Assembly: GCF_000826145.2 (NCBI RefSeq)
Contig: NZ_LN651336.1
Span: forward strand, 64,501 to 128,500
Direction of reading: 5' to 3'
Origin: Sporosarcina koreensis
Lineage (GTDB): Bacteria > Bacillota > Bacilli > Bacillales_A > Planococcaceae
DNA: 64,000 bases
Made by a program: the position numbers and the translations under genes. Positions within the stretch are counted from its first letter, which is position 1. Each line of letters opens with the position of its first letter. Positions 1 through 7,497 of this stretch are shown here, piece by piece. The notes below the pieces were generated by a model that saw only the letters and a program-made list of their open reading frames with translations, did not search any database and had not been told where the DNA came from.

Positions 1-58
1 AATGCGCCGGTACTGACGTTTGTGCGCATTGTTCCGCGCCGCCTATAGACCGCAGAAT

Positions 59-106
59 GGAAAACCGGACCTGCCTGGATCACTTCCATGGCAGGTCCGG
101 TTTTCC
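59..106 (-). terminator. Intrinsic terminator after the RsbR-like gene
   Basis: A 17-bp perfect inverted repeat (59-75 against 90-106) with a 14-nt loop lies just past the stop of the leftward gene that ends at 117. The arms start with AAAA and end with TTTT, so it could work in both directions. Confidence 0.75.
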
Positions 107-116
107 TATGCGAGTT

Positions 117-932
117 TCAGGACACGTGCTCGATTGCCGTTTTCAGATTCCCGAAGCTGCGGATCGCTCCGAAATCGAGGCCCAATCCGACCAGTGTCTG
201 GGCAATGACCGGTGTGATGCCGCTCACGACGGGCGTTGTCCCTACAAGTGTCAGAGAATCGAACAGCGTGAACAGCTGCTGCGCAACATAGGTATCCGTC
301 GTCTGGAGGCCCGACAGGTCGATAATGAGATATTCCAGTCTCATCCGGACAGCTTCCATCAGCACCCTTTCCTGCAGCACGGTGCTCCTGTTGAAATCGA
401 GGACACCGATCAGCGGCAGGATGGCAGTCGTATCACTTATCGAAGAAATAGGTACAGACAATGCCTCGACCGCTTCCTGTGATTTCAGCAGCATCTCTTT
501 TTCATACTGCACGAACGGGAGGCTGAAGTAATAGACGATGTCATTGACGATCCTGTCGAAGTCGGTTGTCAGGTCATACATCTCTTCCGCACTGATCCCC
601 TGGTTCAGTCCTTCATGTTTCATAACGGTTCCAATATACTCGCGGTACTCAGGAACTTCACGGAGCATCATATCCAGTGAGATGATCTCCTTCTTTGCGA
701 ATGCCGTGCCGACTTCCTCACCCCAGCGTTTCAGCCGTTCACTCCGCTCTTCTTCATCCATCATCATCGCACTCGCATATAGTTTCACCAATTCCACACG
801 GGCCGGATAGAGCTCGCCTTCCAGTTTCCGCATGATCGGGTACCGCTCGTTCTGGGCACGGGTGATCAGACCCGCCAGCTGTTCAGCGTTTCCGATCACT
901 TTCTCACTCAAACGGATCAATAAATTCCTCAT
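117..932 (-). CDS. RsbR-like stressosome protein (STAS domain, RsbT co-antagonist)
   Basis: 271 residues, close to the roughly 275 of Bacillus RsbR paralogues. The N-terminal ~150 residues are helical and variable, as in the non-haem globin-like sensor half of RsbR proteins; the C-terminal ~115 residues form a STAS domain. Both threonine contexts phosphorylated by RsbT in known RsbR proteins appear: TTDTYVAQ and the later ITPVIAQT. The start at 932 is chosen because AGGAGGGG lies 7 nt upstream; an upstream extension to 1034 has no RBS and lies inside the neighbouring gene. It overlaps the exonuclease gene by 29 nt. Family knowledge suggests a sensor scaffold feeding the general stress pathway; the signal it senses is unknown. 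No rsbS or rsbT is next to it, so it looks like an orphan paralogue. Confidence 0.85.
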   Translation of the reverse strand: MRNLLIRLSEKVIGNAEQLAGLITRAQNERYPIMRKLEGELYPARVELVKLYASAMMMDEEERSERLKRWGEEVGTAFAKKEIISLDMMLREVPEYREYIGTVMKHEGLNQGISAEEMYDLTTDFDRIVNDIVYYFSLPFVQYEKEMLLKSQEAVEALSVPISSISDTTAILPLIGVLDFNRSTVLQERVLMEAVRMRLEYLIIDLSGLQTTDTYVAQQLFTLFDSLTLVGTTPVVSGITPVIAQTLVGLGLDFGAIRSFGNLKTAIEHVS

Positions 933-1839
933 TCCGATCCCCTCCTGACTGTAATACCGGCTCGGATAACACCAGCTGATTGACAACACCGCGCAGGCCG
1001 TTGCCGGACAGCCTGCTGATGACCATGCTGTCATAAGACGGAATCATGAGGTCCTCCAGTGTTCCTCCGACGTCCGCTTCACAATGGATTTCCGCCAGTT
1101 CCCTGGAGATACGCAGCATGTCCAGGTTCTGCTCGATCTTGGTCCGTTCTGATTTGGTCAGCTTGTCCAGAGACCGGGCCACGTTCTCTGCTGTACCGTA
1201 GGTCTGAATCAGTTTCAAGGCGGTTTTCGGCCCGATCCCTTTGACGCCCGGATAACCGTCGCTCGGATCGCCGATGAACGCTTTGTAGTCGATGAACTGC
1301 TGCGGCGTCATCCCATACTCCTCGACAAAACGGTTTTCCGTATAGACATCATAGATGGAATGGCCTTTCTTCGTCAGGGCGATCCGGACATCAGGCGCCA
1401 GCAGCTGGAGCAGATCCTTGTCTCCGGATACGACGGTCAGCTGTGCCTCGGCTTTCCATCTTTTCACAAGCGATCCGATCAGGTCATCCGCTTCCATGCC
1501 GGCGATGCCGAAATTTGCCCAGCCCATGTCTTCGGACACCTGGCGGGCGAGATCGAATTGAGGCACCAGTTCCGGAGCCGGTGCGGGCCGGTTCGCTTTA
1601 TAGCCATCATAGAGCTCGTTCCGGAACGTGACAGCTCCCATATCCCAGCAGACCGCCAGATGTGTCGGCCGGAAGACGGAGACGGCGGTCAGTGTATGCC
1701 GGACGAATCCCTGGACGCCGTTCGTCGGAATCCCCTGCTCGTTGTATTGGTATCGATTGTGCACAGCGGTCGCAAAGAATGAACGGAACAGCAGAGCCAT
1801 TCCGTCAACGACCAGGATGTGCGGGCGCATGTCTGTCAT
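904..1839 (-). CDS. ypcP: 5'-3' exonuclease of the FEN/Pol I N-terminal family (YpcP-like)
   Basis: 311 residues. The N-terminus (ILVVDGMALLFRSFFA) carries the first acidic metal ligand. Further ligands sit in GMEADDLIGSL and VVSGDKDLLQL, followed by the helix-hairpin-helix of the family (GDPSDGYPGVKGIGPKTAL). This is the flap/5' exonuclease half of DNA polymerase I as a stand-alone protein, expected to act on RNA primers and 5' flaps in replication and repair. The start at 1839 follows AAGGAGAG at good spacing; the longer frame to 1950 adds an unlikely Cys/His-rich leader. The RsbR-like gene overlaps its 3' end, so the two are probably cotranscribed. Confidence 0.88.
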   Translation of the reverse strand: MTDMRPHILVVDGMALLFRSFFATAVHNRYQYNEQGIPTNGVQGFVRHTLTAVSVFRPTHLAVCWDMGAVTFRNELYDGYKANRPAPAPELVPQFDLARQVSEDMGWANFGIAGMEADDLIGSLVKRWKAEAQLTVVSGDKDLLQLLAPDVRIALTKKGHSIYDVYTENRFVEEYGMTPQQFIDYKAFIGDPSDGYPGVKGIGPKTALKLIQTYGTAENVARSLDKLTKSERTKIEQNLDMLRISRELAEIHCEADVGGTLEDLMIPSYDSMVISRLSGNGLRGVVNQLVLSEPVLQSGGDRNEEFIDPFE

Positions 1840-1990
1840 GAGGCACTCTCCTTGGTTGTTAGATGCTGTTTTCATCATATCATGTTTGCACTGCTGGTGG
1901 CAGAAAGGTTTAGCCGGGCGGATGTCCAGACGGCGATGTGCGGGCTGCATAGGATAGAGCGAAGAGCGAATGAGTGAGAGGAGTTTTTGG

Positions 1991-2545
1991 ATGAATCAGA
2001 TGAACAGCGGTGACGGGCAGTGGTTTCCGCAGCTGCCGGAAGGCTATGTCCCGCAGCAGGTTGATTGGCAGATGGATTCGATGACAGCGAGGAACCAATG
2101 GAACCAGCCGGGGTGGGGCGACTGGCAGCAGCCGGGCTGGCACGGCAGTCAGCAGAATTGGCCGTGGGGCGGATGGCCGGGACAGCAGCCGGGCCATCCG
2201 TCTTATCCGGGGGGATGGCCGGGCACACCGTCCTATCCAGGGGGCCGTCCGGATCAGCCATCCCGACCAGGCGGCGGCCAGTCGCAGGGCGCTCCGCAGT
2301 CTGCACCCCCTTCGCAGACACCCGCCTATCCGGATCAGCAGCTCATGCGGGTCGACCCTGGCGGCATCCGCAACTGTATGTACCGCTACACGTACATCTG
2401 GACGTCCCGCCGGCGCGGTTTCTGGTTCTATCCGACCTTCGTCGGCCGGACATCGATCGCCGGCTACCGCTGGAACAGCCAGTGGCGCCGCTGGGAATAT
2501 ACCGGCTTCGACTTGGATCGGATCGATACGTTCACATGCATGTAA
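1991..2545 (+). CDS. Hypothetical protein, Pro/Gly/Gln/Trp-rich repeats with an aromatic C-terminal domain
   Basis: 184 residues from the ATG at 1991, preceded by GAGAGGAG with 7-nt spacing; an in-frame ATG at 1970 has no good RBS. Residues ~25-115 are low complexity, built from repeats like GGWPG, SYPGG and QQPG. Residues ~120-184 form a compact Arg- and aromatic-rich domain with MYRYTYIWTSR, FWFYPTFVGRTSIAGYRW and ending FTCM. There is no signal peptide or membrane segment. The layout (sticky repeat plus small conserved tail) resembles surface or spore-coat-associated proteins in Bacilli, but that is inference and I do not recognise the family with certainty. It is flanked by a divergent exonuclease gene and its own terminator. 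Confidence 0.65.
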   Translation: MNQMNSGDGQWFPQLPEGYVPQQVDWQMDSMTARNQWNQPGWGDWQQPGWHGSQQNWPWGGWPGQQPGHPSYPGGWPGTPSYPGGRPDQPSRPGGGQSQGAPQSAPPSQTPAYPDQQLMRVDPGGIRNCMYRYTYIWTSRRRGFWFYPTFVGRTSIAGYRWNSQWRRWEYTGFDLDRIDTFTCM

Positions 2546-2581
2546 CGCAAAAAGACCAGCCGCGGCTGGTCTTTTTGCGTT
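2544..2581 (+). terminator. Bidirectional intrinsic terminator
   Basis: A 38-nt perfect palindrome begins inside the stop codon of the preceding gene. The core AGACCAGCCGCGGCTGGTCT is flanked by AAAA and TTTTT, so it can terminate both strands. Confidence 0.85.
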
Positions 2582-2584
2582 GGA

Positions 2585-2664
2585 GGGCGGGAATGGGCGG
2601 GTTGCTGGTTCGAAAGGGCGGGTTCCTATTGAGAACGGGCGGGTTCGGCGTGGGAACGGGCGGG
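2585..2664. repeat. GGGCGGG repeat array, 21-bp period
   Basis: GGGCGGG occurs at 2585, 2595, 2616, 2637 and 2658. The last four are exactly 21 bp apart and share the frame AACGGGCGGGTTC followed by variable DNA. No convincing gene covers it. The size and regularity resemble the ATGATCAC/ATGAGCGG arrays elsewhere in the window, but the motif differs. The surrounding gene-free stretch 2582-2852 holds nothing else that I can see. Confidence 0.6.
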
Positions 2665-2852
2665 TCTTGCGCAAGAACAGACACCAGCAGATTGAACACT
2701 CGCATGCTGACAATGTTCATCTCCGACAGAAAAGGCGGAGCACCAGCGGAGCCCGTCCATTCAATCTCGGTTTTGCCCGATAACCAGAGACGGGCTTGGC
2801 CGGTCGCGTTTATTTTTGCACGTACACATCTTTGCTGCCTTCTGATAGAACG

Positions 2853-2882
2853 TAAAACACCATCCGTGATGGAGGGTGTTCT
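2853..2882 (-). terminator. Intrinsic terminator after the SASP-like gene
   Basis: Inverted repeat AACACCATCC/GGAGGGTGTT with a short loop, followed on the minus strand by TTTTACG. It lies about 60 nt past the stop of the leftward gene ending at 2942. Its stem is nearly the same as that of the terminator at 3426-3460. Confidence 0.6.
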
Positions 2883-2941
2883 GTTCGTTTGCCAAAGAGG
2901 TCCGCTTGATCCGGAACAAAATGCTGCAAGCCCGGATTCCC

Positions 2942-3127
2942 TCATTCCCCGCGGATTGCCCTTCTGACGGCGGAAGCGTCCGTGTCCGAATACCGGGCAG
3001 ACCCCTTGCCGCCTGTCCTGGCGATGAGTTCGTTCAATTCGTTGTACGTCAGCCCGGAATTCGCGTTCAGCCGTTTCACTTCCTCGATGTCAGTGCCGGC
3101 CACCGTGTACTTCTTGCTGTTCTGCAT
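2942..3127 (-). CDS. Small protein, possibly a gamma-type small acid-soluble spore protein
   Basis: 61 residues from ATG 3127, preceded by GAGGAGGCGG at good spacing. It starts MQNSKKYTVAGTDIEEVK and contains RLNANSGLTYNELNE and a C-terminal DTDASAVRRAIRG. The two segments resemble the T-x3-EVK-x2-N-x2-S pattern of gamma-type SASPs (SspE), which store amino acids in spores. The match is partial: the usual Gln-rich tandem repeats are missing. Treat the family call as tentative and the gene itself as fairly sure, because it has a strong RBS and its own terminator. Confidence 0.55.
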   Translation of the reverse strand: MQNSKKYTVAGTDIEEVKRLNANSGLTYNELNELIARTGGKGSARYSDTDASAVRRAIRGE

Positions 3128-3243
3128 AGCGATCCGCCTCCTCGTGAGCAGTGTTCCCGATAGTGGAAGTTCTATGAGCGCATGTGTGCGGTGATGTACG
3201 GCAGCCATGCTGAATTATCGGCAGGCGTCGGGTGGAGTTGTGA

Positions 3244-3396
3244 AGTTATGATCACTTTCCTCGGTTTTATGATCACTTTCCCAGATTTATGATCACTTTC
3301 TCTGTTTTATGATCATTTTTCCTGTTTTATGATCACTTCCCCATTTTTATGATCACTTCCCTCGATTTATGATCAAAGACCCAACTTAATAAGCAC
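3244..3396. repeat. Array A: uniform ATGATCAC repeats, 20-bp period
   Basis: TTATGATCACTTTC-type units begin (at the ATGATC) at 3248, 3269, 3289, 3309, 3329, 3349 and 3369, with a degenerate copy at 3389. Steps are 21 then 20 bp. Unlike arrays B-D, every unit is of the GATCAC kind and no ATGAGCGG unit is present. It sits between two leftward genes and is preceded by the string TGTGAAGTTATGA, which also opens array D. It accounts for most of the gene-free stretch 3128-3483. Confidence 0.85.
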
Positions 3397-3425
3397 CCGT
3401 CAGTTATCGCACGTGCTTTCCCCTA

Positions 3426-3460
3426 ACACAAAAACACCATCCGCGATGGATGGTGTTTCT
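3426..3460 (-). terminator. Intrinsic terminator after the LTA synthase-type gene
   Basis: The 11-bp inverted repeat AAACACCATCC/GGATGGTGTTT has a 5-nt loop, followed on the minus strand by TTTGTGTT. It lies 24 nt past the stop at 3484. Confidence 0.7.
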
Positions 3461-3483
3461 GTAAAGGCCAGGGCAGCCTGCGG

Positions 3484-5445
3484 TTACTGCACTCCGTTGG
3501 CTGTGCTCTCTGCATCCTTCTTATAATCCAGCTCAGCCGGATCGGCCGGCGTGTAGTCTTCCGGTGTGTAGAACCGCAGCAGATCGCCGTTGACGACTTT
3601 GTCGGACAGCTGCAATCTGTAGGACGCTTCTTCTTTCAGCGCTTCTGCGGCTTCGTGCTGACTGTCGTCGAGCAGCTCGCCGGTTTTGTTGTCATACAGC
3701 TTTTCATTGATGGAATCGATAGCCGGGCTGATGAAATCACCATTCCGGAACGGCACCAATTCCTTATGCCCGTCAGACAGCAGGTCAGATCCGAACTGGA
3801 TATAATCCTTCGATTCGATGCCGAGCAAGTGGAGCAGTGTCGGCAGCAGGTCTGTCTGACCGCCGTACGTATGGTCGATGCCGCCTTTCATGCCCGGCAC
3901 GTGGATGAATAATGGTACACGCTGCAGCTGGGCGCCTTCGTATGGCGTGATCTCTTTTCCCATCACCTGGGCCATCGCCCGCTTATGGTTGTCGGAGATA
4001 CCGTAATGGTCGCCGTACAGAACGATCATCGAGTTGTCATACAGGCCCATTTCCTTCAGCTGATCGAATGCCTGCTTGATGGCTTCGTCGGTGTAACGGG
4101 CTGTCTGGAAGTAGCCGTCGACACTTACATCGCCTGTCTGCGCCTTCTCGATCGTCGTCAGCTCCGGCTGGATCGTATACGGGAAGTGGTTGGCGACGGT
4201 GATGAACTTCGCATACAGCGGTTCGGGCAATTTTTCAAGGTACTTCTCGGATTGCTCATAGAACGGCTTATCGAGCAGGCCGTATTCCGCCATATCTTCC
4301 GGCTTGCTGGTGTCATAGTAGCTTGCATCGAAGAAATGGTCGTAGCCGAACTGTTTGTAGACTTCGTTCCGGTTCCAGAAACTGCCGTTATTTCCGTGGA
4401 AGACCGCTGACGTATAGCCATGGCTCTTCAGCAGATTCGGCGCCGCCTGGTACGTATTCTGCGCTTTTGTGATGAACGCGGAACCTTGCGGCAGGCCGAA
4501 CAGCGAGTTCTCCAGCATGAATTCGGCGTCGGATGTCTTCCCTTGGCCGGTCTGGTGGAAGAAGTTGTCGAAGTACAGGGTATTCTTGTCTTTCGCCAGT
4601 GCATTCAAGTATGGGGTCACTTCTTCTCCGTTCATCTTATAGTCGATGAGGAAGTTCTGGAAGGACTCCAGATGCAGGTAAATGACGTTCATGCCTTTCG
4701 CTTTGCCGAAATACTCCCGATTCGGGCTCGCATAGTTCGACTGCGTGTAATTGATCACTTCGGCGATGTCACTGCTGTCCGCTAGTGCACGCTGCGACGA
4801 GGCCTTCGCCGTTTCGACAGTGTCGTAGATTGAGTAATTGTACATACCCAAGTATTTCACGATGTAGTTGCGGTCGAATCCGCGTGTCAGCAGCTGCGGA
4901 CGGTTCGCTTCCGCGAGTCCCAGGTTGACGAGGGACACTGCCAGGGCGAACGCAACGATTGCGACAGCTTTCCGCCGGCCGACCCGGTCCGTCTCTTTCT
5001 TGACCTTGCGTGTGAACAGCAGGGCGAACATGACGAGAACGTCAACGAAGAACAGGAGGTCCGTCGGTTTCATGAGCGTCATGATACTGCCGCCCAGATC
5101 GCCGAAGTTCTGCGTCTGGTAGATTGTCGGCAGTGTGATGAAGTCACTGAAGAACCGGTAATACACGACGTTCGCATACAGCAGGAACGACATCAGTGCG
5201 TAAATGACGGTCAGTACTGTGTAGCGTCTCTTCCCTCTGAAAAGGAAGGCGATGCTCAGGAATAACAGGGCTGACCCCAATGGGTTGATGAGCAGAAGGA
5301 AATGCTGGAGCGGCCCTTCCACGCCAAGCGTGAATTGCGAGGCCTGCGTGAGATAGGTCTTCAGCCAAAGCATCACAACCGCCAACCCGTATATGCCTAA
5401 GAACTTATTCAAGAAGTTGTCCGTTCCGCTGGTCAGATCTTTCAA
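3484..5445 (-). CDS. Lipoteichoic acid synthase-type sulfatase (LTA synthase family)
   Basis: 653 residues from a TTG at 5445, matching the ~650 of Bacillus LtaS. About five membrane segments fill residues ~12-180, then a linker, then an extracellular sulfatase/alkaline phosphatase-fold domain. Metal and catalytic elements visible are VIYLHLESFQ, the nucleophile region QTGQGKTSDAEF (Thr near 304), WNRNEVYKQFGYD, the LYGDHYG metal loop and the ANHFPY histidine. The family polymerises glycerol phosphate from phosphatidylglycerol onto a glycolipid anchor outside the membrane. The TTG has an upstream AAAGGCGGGTGGGAAA; an ATG at 5526 would add a charged leader and has no clear RBS. Bacilli often have several paralogues, so whether this is the main LtaS or a YfnI/YqgS type cannot be told here. 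Confidence 0.88.
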   Translation of the reverse strand: MKDLTSGTDNFLNKFLGIYGLAVVMLWLKTYLTQASQFTLGVEGPLQHFLLLINPLGSALLFLSIAFLFRGKRRYTVLTVIYALMSFLLYANVVYYRFFSDFITLPTIYQTQNFGDLGGSIMTLMKPTDLLFFVDVLVMFALLFTRKVKKETDRVGRRKAVAIVAFALAVSLVNLGLAEANRPQLLTRGFDRNYIVKYLGMYNYSIYDTVETAKASSQRALADSSDIAEVINYTQSNYASPNREYFGKAKGMNVIYLHLESFQNFLIDYKMNGEEVTPYLNALAKDKNTLYFDNFFHQTGQGKTSDAEFMLENSLFGLPQGSAFITKAQNTYQAAPNLLKSHGYTSAVFHGNNGSFWNRNEVYKQFGYDHFFDASYYDTSKPEDMAEYGLLDKPFYEQSEKYLEKLPEPLYAKFITVANHFPYTIQPELTTIEKAQTGDVSVDGYFQTARYTDEAIKQAFDQLKEMGLYDNSMIVLYGDHYGISDNHKRAMAQVMGKEITPYEGAQLQRVPLFIHVPGMKGGIDHTYGGQTDLLPTLLHLLGIESKDYIQFGSDLLSDGHKELVPFRNGDFISPAIDSINEKLYDNKTGELLDDSQHEAAEALKEEASYRLQLSDKVVNGDLLRFYTPEDYTPADPAELDYKKDAESTANGVQ

Positions 5446-5551
5446 ATTTCCCACCCGCCTTTTATATAGTCTCAATTGTCGGTTCAGTTTCATTTCGGAA
5501 CAGTCCATTGTATGGACGCAGAGCATTTATCGGAGGTTTCCCCGACAATGA

Positions 5552-5580
5552 ATTGTACCCCGAAACTGTCTTCCTGTCAA
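5552..5580 (-). promoter_or_regulatory. SigA-type promoter for the LTA synthase-type gene
   Basis: On the minus strand a perfect -35 TTGACA (5575-5580), a 17-bp spacer and a -10 TACAAT (5552-5557). With a start at about 5545 this leaves a ~100-nt leader to the TTG at 5445. Confidence 0.7.
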
Positions 5581-5716
5581 TTACTAGGCTTTTGTTCGGC
5601 AGGAAGATACACCAGGTTTCTTGAAATGAACAGCTTCGGCGGATGGGATGCCAATACGGACTTTTCGCGGTGTGTTGAATGTCCAGCGGGAGCAATTTCA
5701 AAAAACCCCTGCAGGC

Positions 5717-6286
5717 TCATGTTCGTGAACGGAGTGCGGCGGCTACAAAATCCATATCTTCCTGGAACAGCCGGAGAAGATTCGGCCGGCGGCGCACCGC
5801 CAATGGATGATACGCTGCTGCGGTCGGGATCCCCCGCACCTCATGCCAGGCTCCGCGCAATGGTCTCACTTCTGCATCAGGTTCGCCAAAGAATGATTGG
5901 ACCGCTACATTTCCGAGACAGAGGATCAGTTCCGGTCGATGGGCGGCCAGCTGCTGGTCCAAGTGCTGCATGCAGATGGACCGGGTCTCTTCCTTATCAT
6001 ACTTTCGCACGGGCCGCCGTTTGAGAATATATGTGACATACAGCTGGTCCTCCGTCATCCCCGCTTCGCGGACCGCGCGCTGCAATGTCTGACGCGTCGT
6101 GCACACCGCAGGGTTCCCCTCCCGATCTTCACGCGCACCCGGATTGTCCAGTATGATCATGACCGGCGCCCCGGGCGTCCCCTCTCCCCATACCATGCGG
6201 GATCCTTGGCGGTACAGTCTGCAGCATGTGCATCCTTTCTGATCGGCCGGCACTGGATCCTCCGGCCACAGGCAGAACTCTTCCAA
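5717..6286 (-). CDS. Uracil-DNA glycosylase family protein
   Basis: 189 residues from TTG 6286, which lies 9 nt after AAGGAGGG; ATG and GTG alternatives further upstream lack this spacing. It has the family 4/5-type UDG layout: VWGEGTPGAPVMIILDNPG, a central LYVTYILKRRP, ELILCLGNVAVQSFFG and a C-terminal AAYHPLAVRR. A CxxC pair (CTCCRL) near the N-terminus could supply iron-sulfur cluster ligands, but I do not see a full four-cysteine set clearly. The expected role is removal of uracil or other damaged bases. The motif A residues (DNPGARED) differ from classical UDG-A, so the substrate range is uncertain. Confidence 0.78.
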   Translation of the reverse strand: MEEFCLWPEDPVPADQKGCTCCRLYRQGSRMVWGEGTPGAPVMIILDNPGAREDREGNPAVCTTRQTLQRAVREAGMTEDQLYVTYILKRRPVRKYDKEETRSICMQHLDQQLAAHRPELILCLGNVAVQSFFGEPDAEVRPLRGAWHEVRGIPTAAAYHPLAVRRRPNLLRLFQEDMDFVAAALRSRT

Positions 6287-6426
6287 ATCGATCACCCTCC
6301 TTACTGGACAGGTTTCCCGGGGAACCCGAAGGTCAATCACCAAAGCGCCAAGTGGATGAAAGGGAATGTGAAACCGGCCTTTGGCTGCAGCCGCCGTGCT
6401 CCCTGCCTGGATCGGAAATCCGCATA

Positions 6427-6456
6427 GAAAAAAGACCGGCCGCGGCCGATCTTCTT
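6427..6456 (-). terminator. Intrinsic terminator after the IclR-family gene
   Basis: GATCGGCC-GC-GGCCGGTC stem followed on the minus strand by TTTTTT, immediately past the stop at 6466. Confidence 0.8.
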
Positions 6457-6465
6457 CCTGATGGA

Positions 6466-7209
6466 TCATCCGTGCTGGGCGCCGCTCAATTCCGCTGTAA
6501 CCTGGCGTGCGGCCGCGCAGACTTGTTCGATGAGACTGTCGAGACGTTCTTCCTTGAAATCGTAGGCGAGCACCTCGGCACTGATTGCACCGACGGGCCG
6601 CCCTTCGAAGTCGAAGACAGGAGCACCGACAGCGATGGTCCCTTTCGTCTTCTCCCCATAACTGATTCCGTACCCCTGCTGCTTCACGACGGCCAGCACC
6701 TCCAGCAGTTCTGCACGCTTCTGTTCATCAGACACCAGCCGCTTCAGTATCTTCTGTACTTCGGTACTCGGCAGATTGGCGAGGATCGCTTTGTTCGCAC
6801 CGCCGATATGGAGGGGAATCCGGGCACCGACACTGTCCTGGATCTTCACGCTCTTTGGACTGTCAATCCGTTCAATGATCATCGAGTAGTCACCTCGCGG
6901 AATATTCAGGTAGACGGTCTCCTCCACGCCGGCTGCGAGCTGTTCAAGCACGGGCCTCGTAATGTCCCGGACATCGAGCTTCTCGAACATCTTCAGTCCG
7001 AGTTCCATCCACCTGTAGCCCAGACTGAACTGTTTTGTTGTCTCGTCCTGGATGATCAGCCCGTGCTGCAGCAGGGACTGCGTGATCCGGTAGACCGTAC
7101 TGATCGGAAGTTCCGTCTCTTCTGCGAGCTCTGCGGCAAGCCAGAGGTCTTTCCCGTCCGCAGACAGTGCTTCAATTAGTTTCATTGCCCGATCTATCGA
7201 CTGGATCAT
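6466..7209 (-). CDS. IclR-family transcriptional regulator
   Basis: 247 residues. An N-terminal winged helix-turn-helix occupies residues ~1-65 (ETELPISTVYRITQSLLQHGLI), followed by an IclR effector-binding domain with GARIPLHIGGANKAILA and GTIAVGAPVFDFEGRPVGAISAE. The gene is transcribed divergently from the symporter and RocB-like pair. The 288-bp gap between them holds a promoter, two TTCC-n7-GGAA-like boxes and a cre site, so this protein is the obvious candidate regulator of that operon, with an amino acid or a derivative as a possible effector. That regulatory link is inference from position and site structure. Confidence 0.88.
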   Translation of the reverse strand: MIQSIDRAMKLIEALSADGKDLWLAAELAEETELPISTVYRITQSLLQHGLIIQDETTKQFSLGYRWMELGLKMFEKLDVRDITRPVLEQLAAGVEETVYLNIPRGDYSMIIERIDSPKSVKIQDSVGARIPLHIGGANKAILANLPSTEVQKILKRLVSDEQKRAELLEVLAVVKQQGYGISYGEKTKGTIAVGAPVFDFEGRPVGAISAEVLAYDFKEERLDSLIEQVCAAARQVTAELSGAQHG

Positions 7210-7293
7210 CTTGTCAGCTCCGTTTCAATTGCCAGCGGGTGCTTTCCGGCTGTACCTTTCTGCCGCCCGCTCACCGCTCTTCTTATGAAGAAA

Positions 7294-7318
7294 GTCTTGT
7301 CTATTGAGTCTACAAGAC
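7294..7318. promoter_or_regulatory. Inverted repeat GTCTTGT-n11-ACAAGAC
   Basis: A perfect 7-bp inverted repeat with an 11-nt spacer in the IclR/symporter divergent region, on the IclR side. It could be an operator for autoregulation; no terminator-like T-run follows it. Confidence 0.35.
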
Positions 7319-7368
7319 ATTGACTGTTGTGTAAATTATGAAAACCGGTTTGTTCGTAAAATAAGGAA

Positions 7369-7397
7369 TTGACAGTGCCAGATAAGTAGGATTAAAT
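7369..7397 (+). promoter_or_regulatory. SigA-type promoter of the symporter operon
   Basis: -35 TTGACA (7369-7374), 17-bp spacer, -10 TTAAAT (7392-7397). The predicted start near 7404 is just upstream of the operator boxes and cre site, a layout that would allow repressor roadblock. Confidence 0.6.
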
Positions 7398-7413
7398 AGT
7401 ACTTGCGAAGTTA

Positions 7414-7447
7414 TTCCGCATTACAGAATACATTCCACATTGCGGAA
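7414..7447. promoter_or_regulatory. Twin palindromic operator, probable IclR-type sites
   Basis: Two 15-bp imperfect palindromes 19 bp apart: TTCCGCATTACAGAA (7414-7428) and TTCCACATTGCGGAA (7433-7447). The outer halves also form an ATTCCGCA/TGCGGAAT inverted repeat. This resembles the paired TTCC...GGAA sites of IclR regulators; the matching regulator is encoded next door. Confidence 0.6.
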
Positions 7448-7461
7448 TGTAAACGCTTTCT
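7448..7461 (+). promoter_or_regulatory. cre site (CcpA binding)
   Basis: TGTAAACGCTTTCT fits the Bacillus cre consensus TGWAARCGYTWNCW at every position. It lies downstream of the predicted transcription start and 36 bp before the symporter start codon, where CcpA would repress in the presence of preferred sugars. Confidence 0.7.
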
Positions 7462-7497
7462 ATTAGAGTTCCATTCATACGAAAAGGGGTTGGAAGT

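Noticed and set aside
2532..2945. Minus-strand ORF over the GGGCGGG array (Pro/Asn repeats)
   Set aside because: The repeat peptide is the by-product of a 21-bp repeat that keeps frame; there is no RBS and the frame crosses a terminator.
3244..3396. Repeat arrays as CRISPR
   Set aside because: The period is only 20-21 bp, with a ~12-15 bp conserved core and 5-8 bp variable part; there are no 25-40 bp repeats with spacers, and no cas genes.
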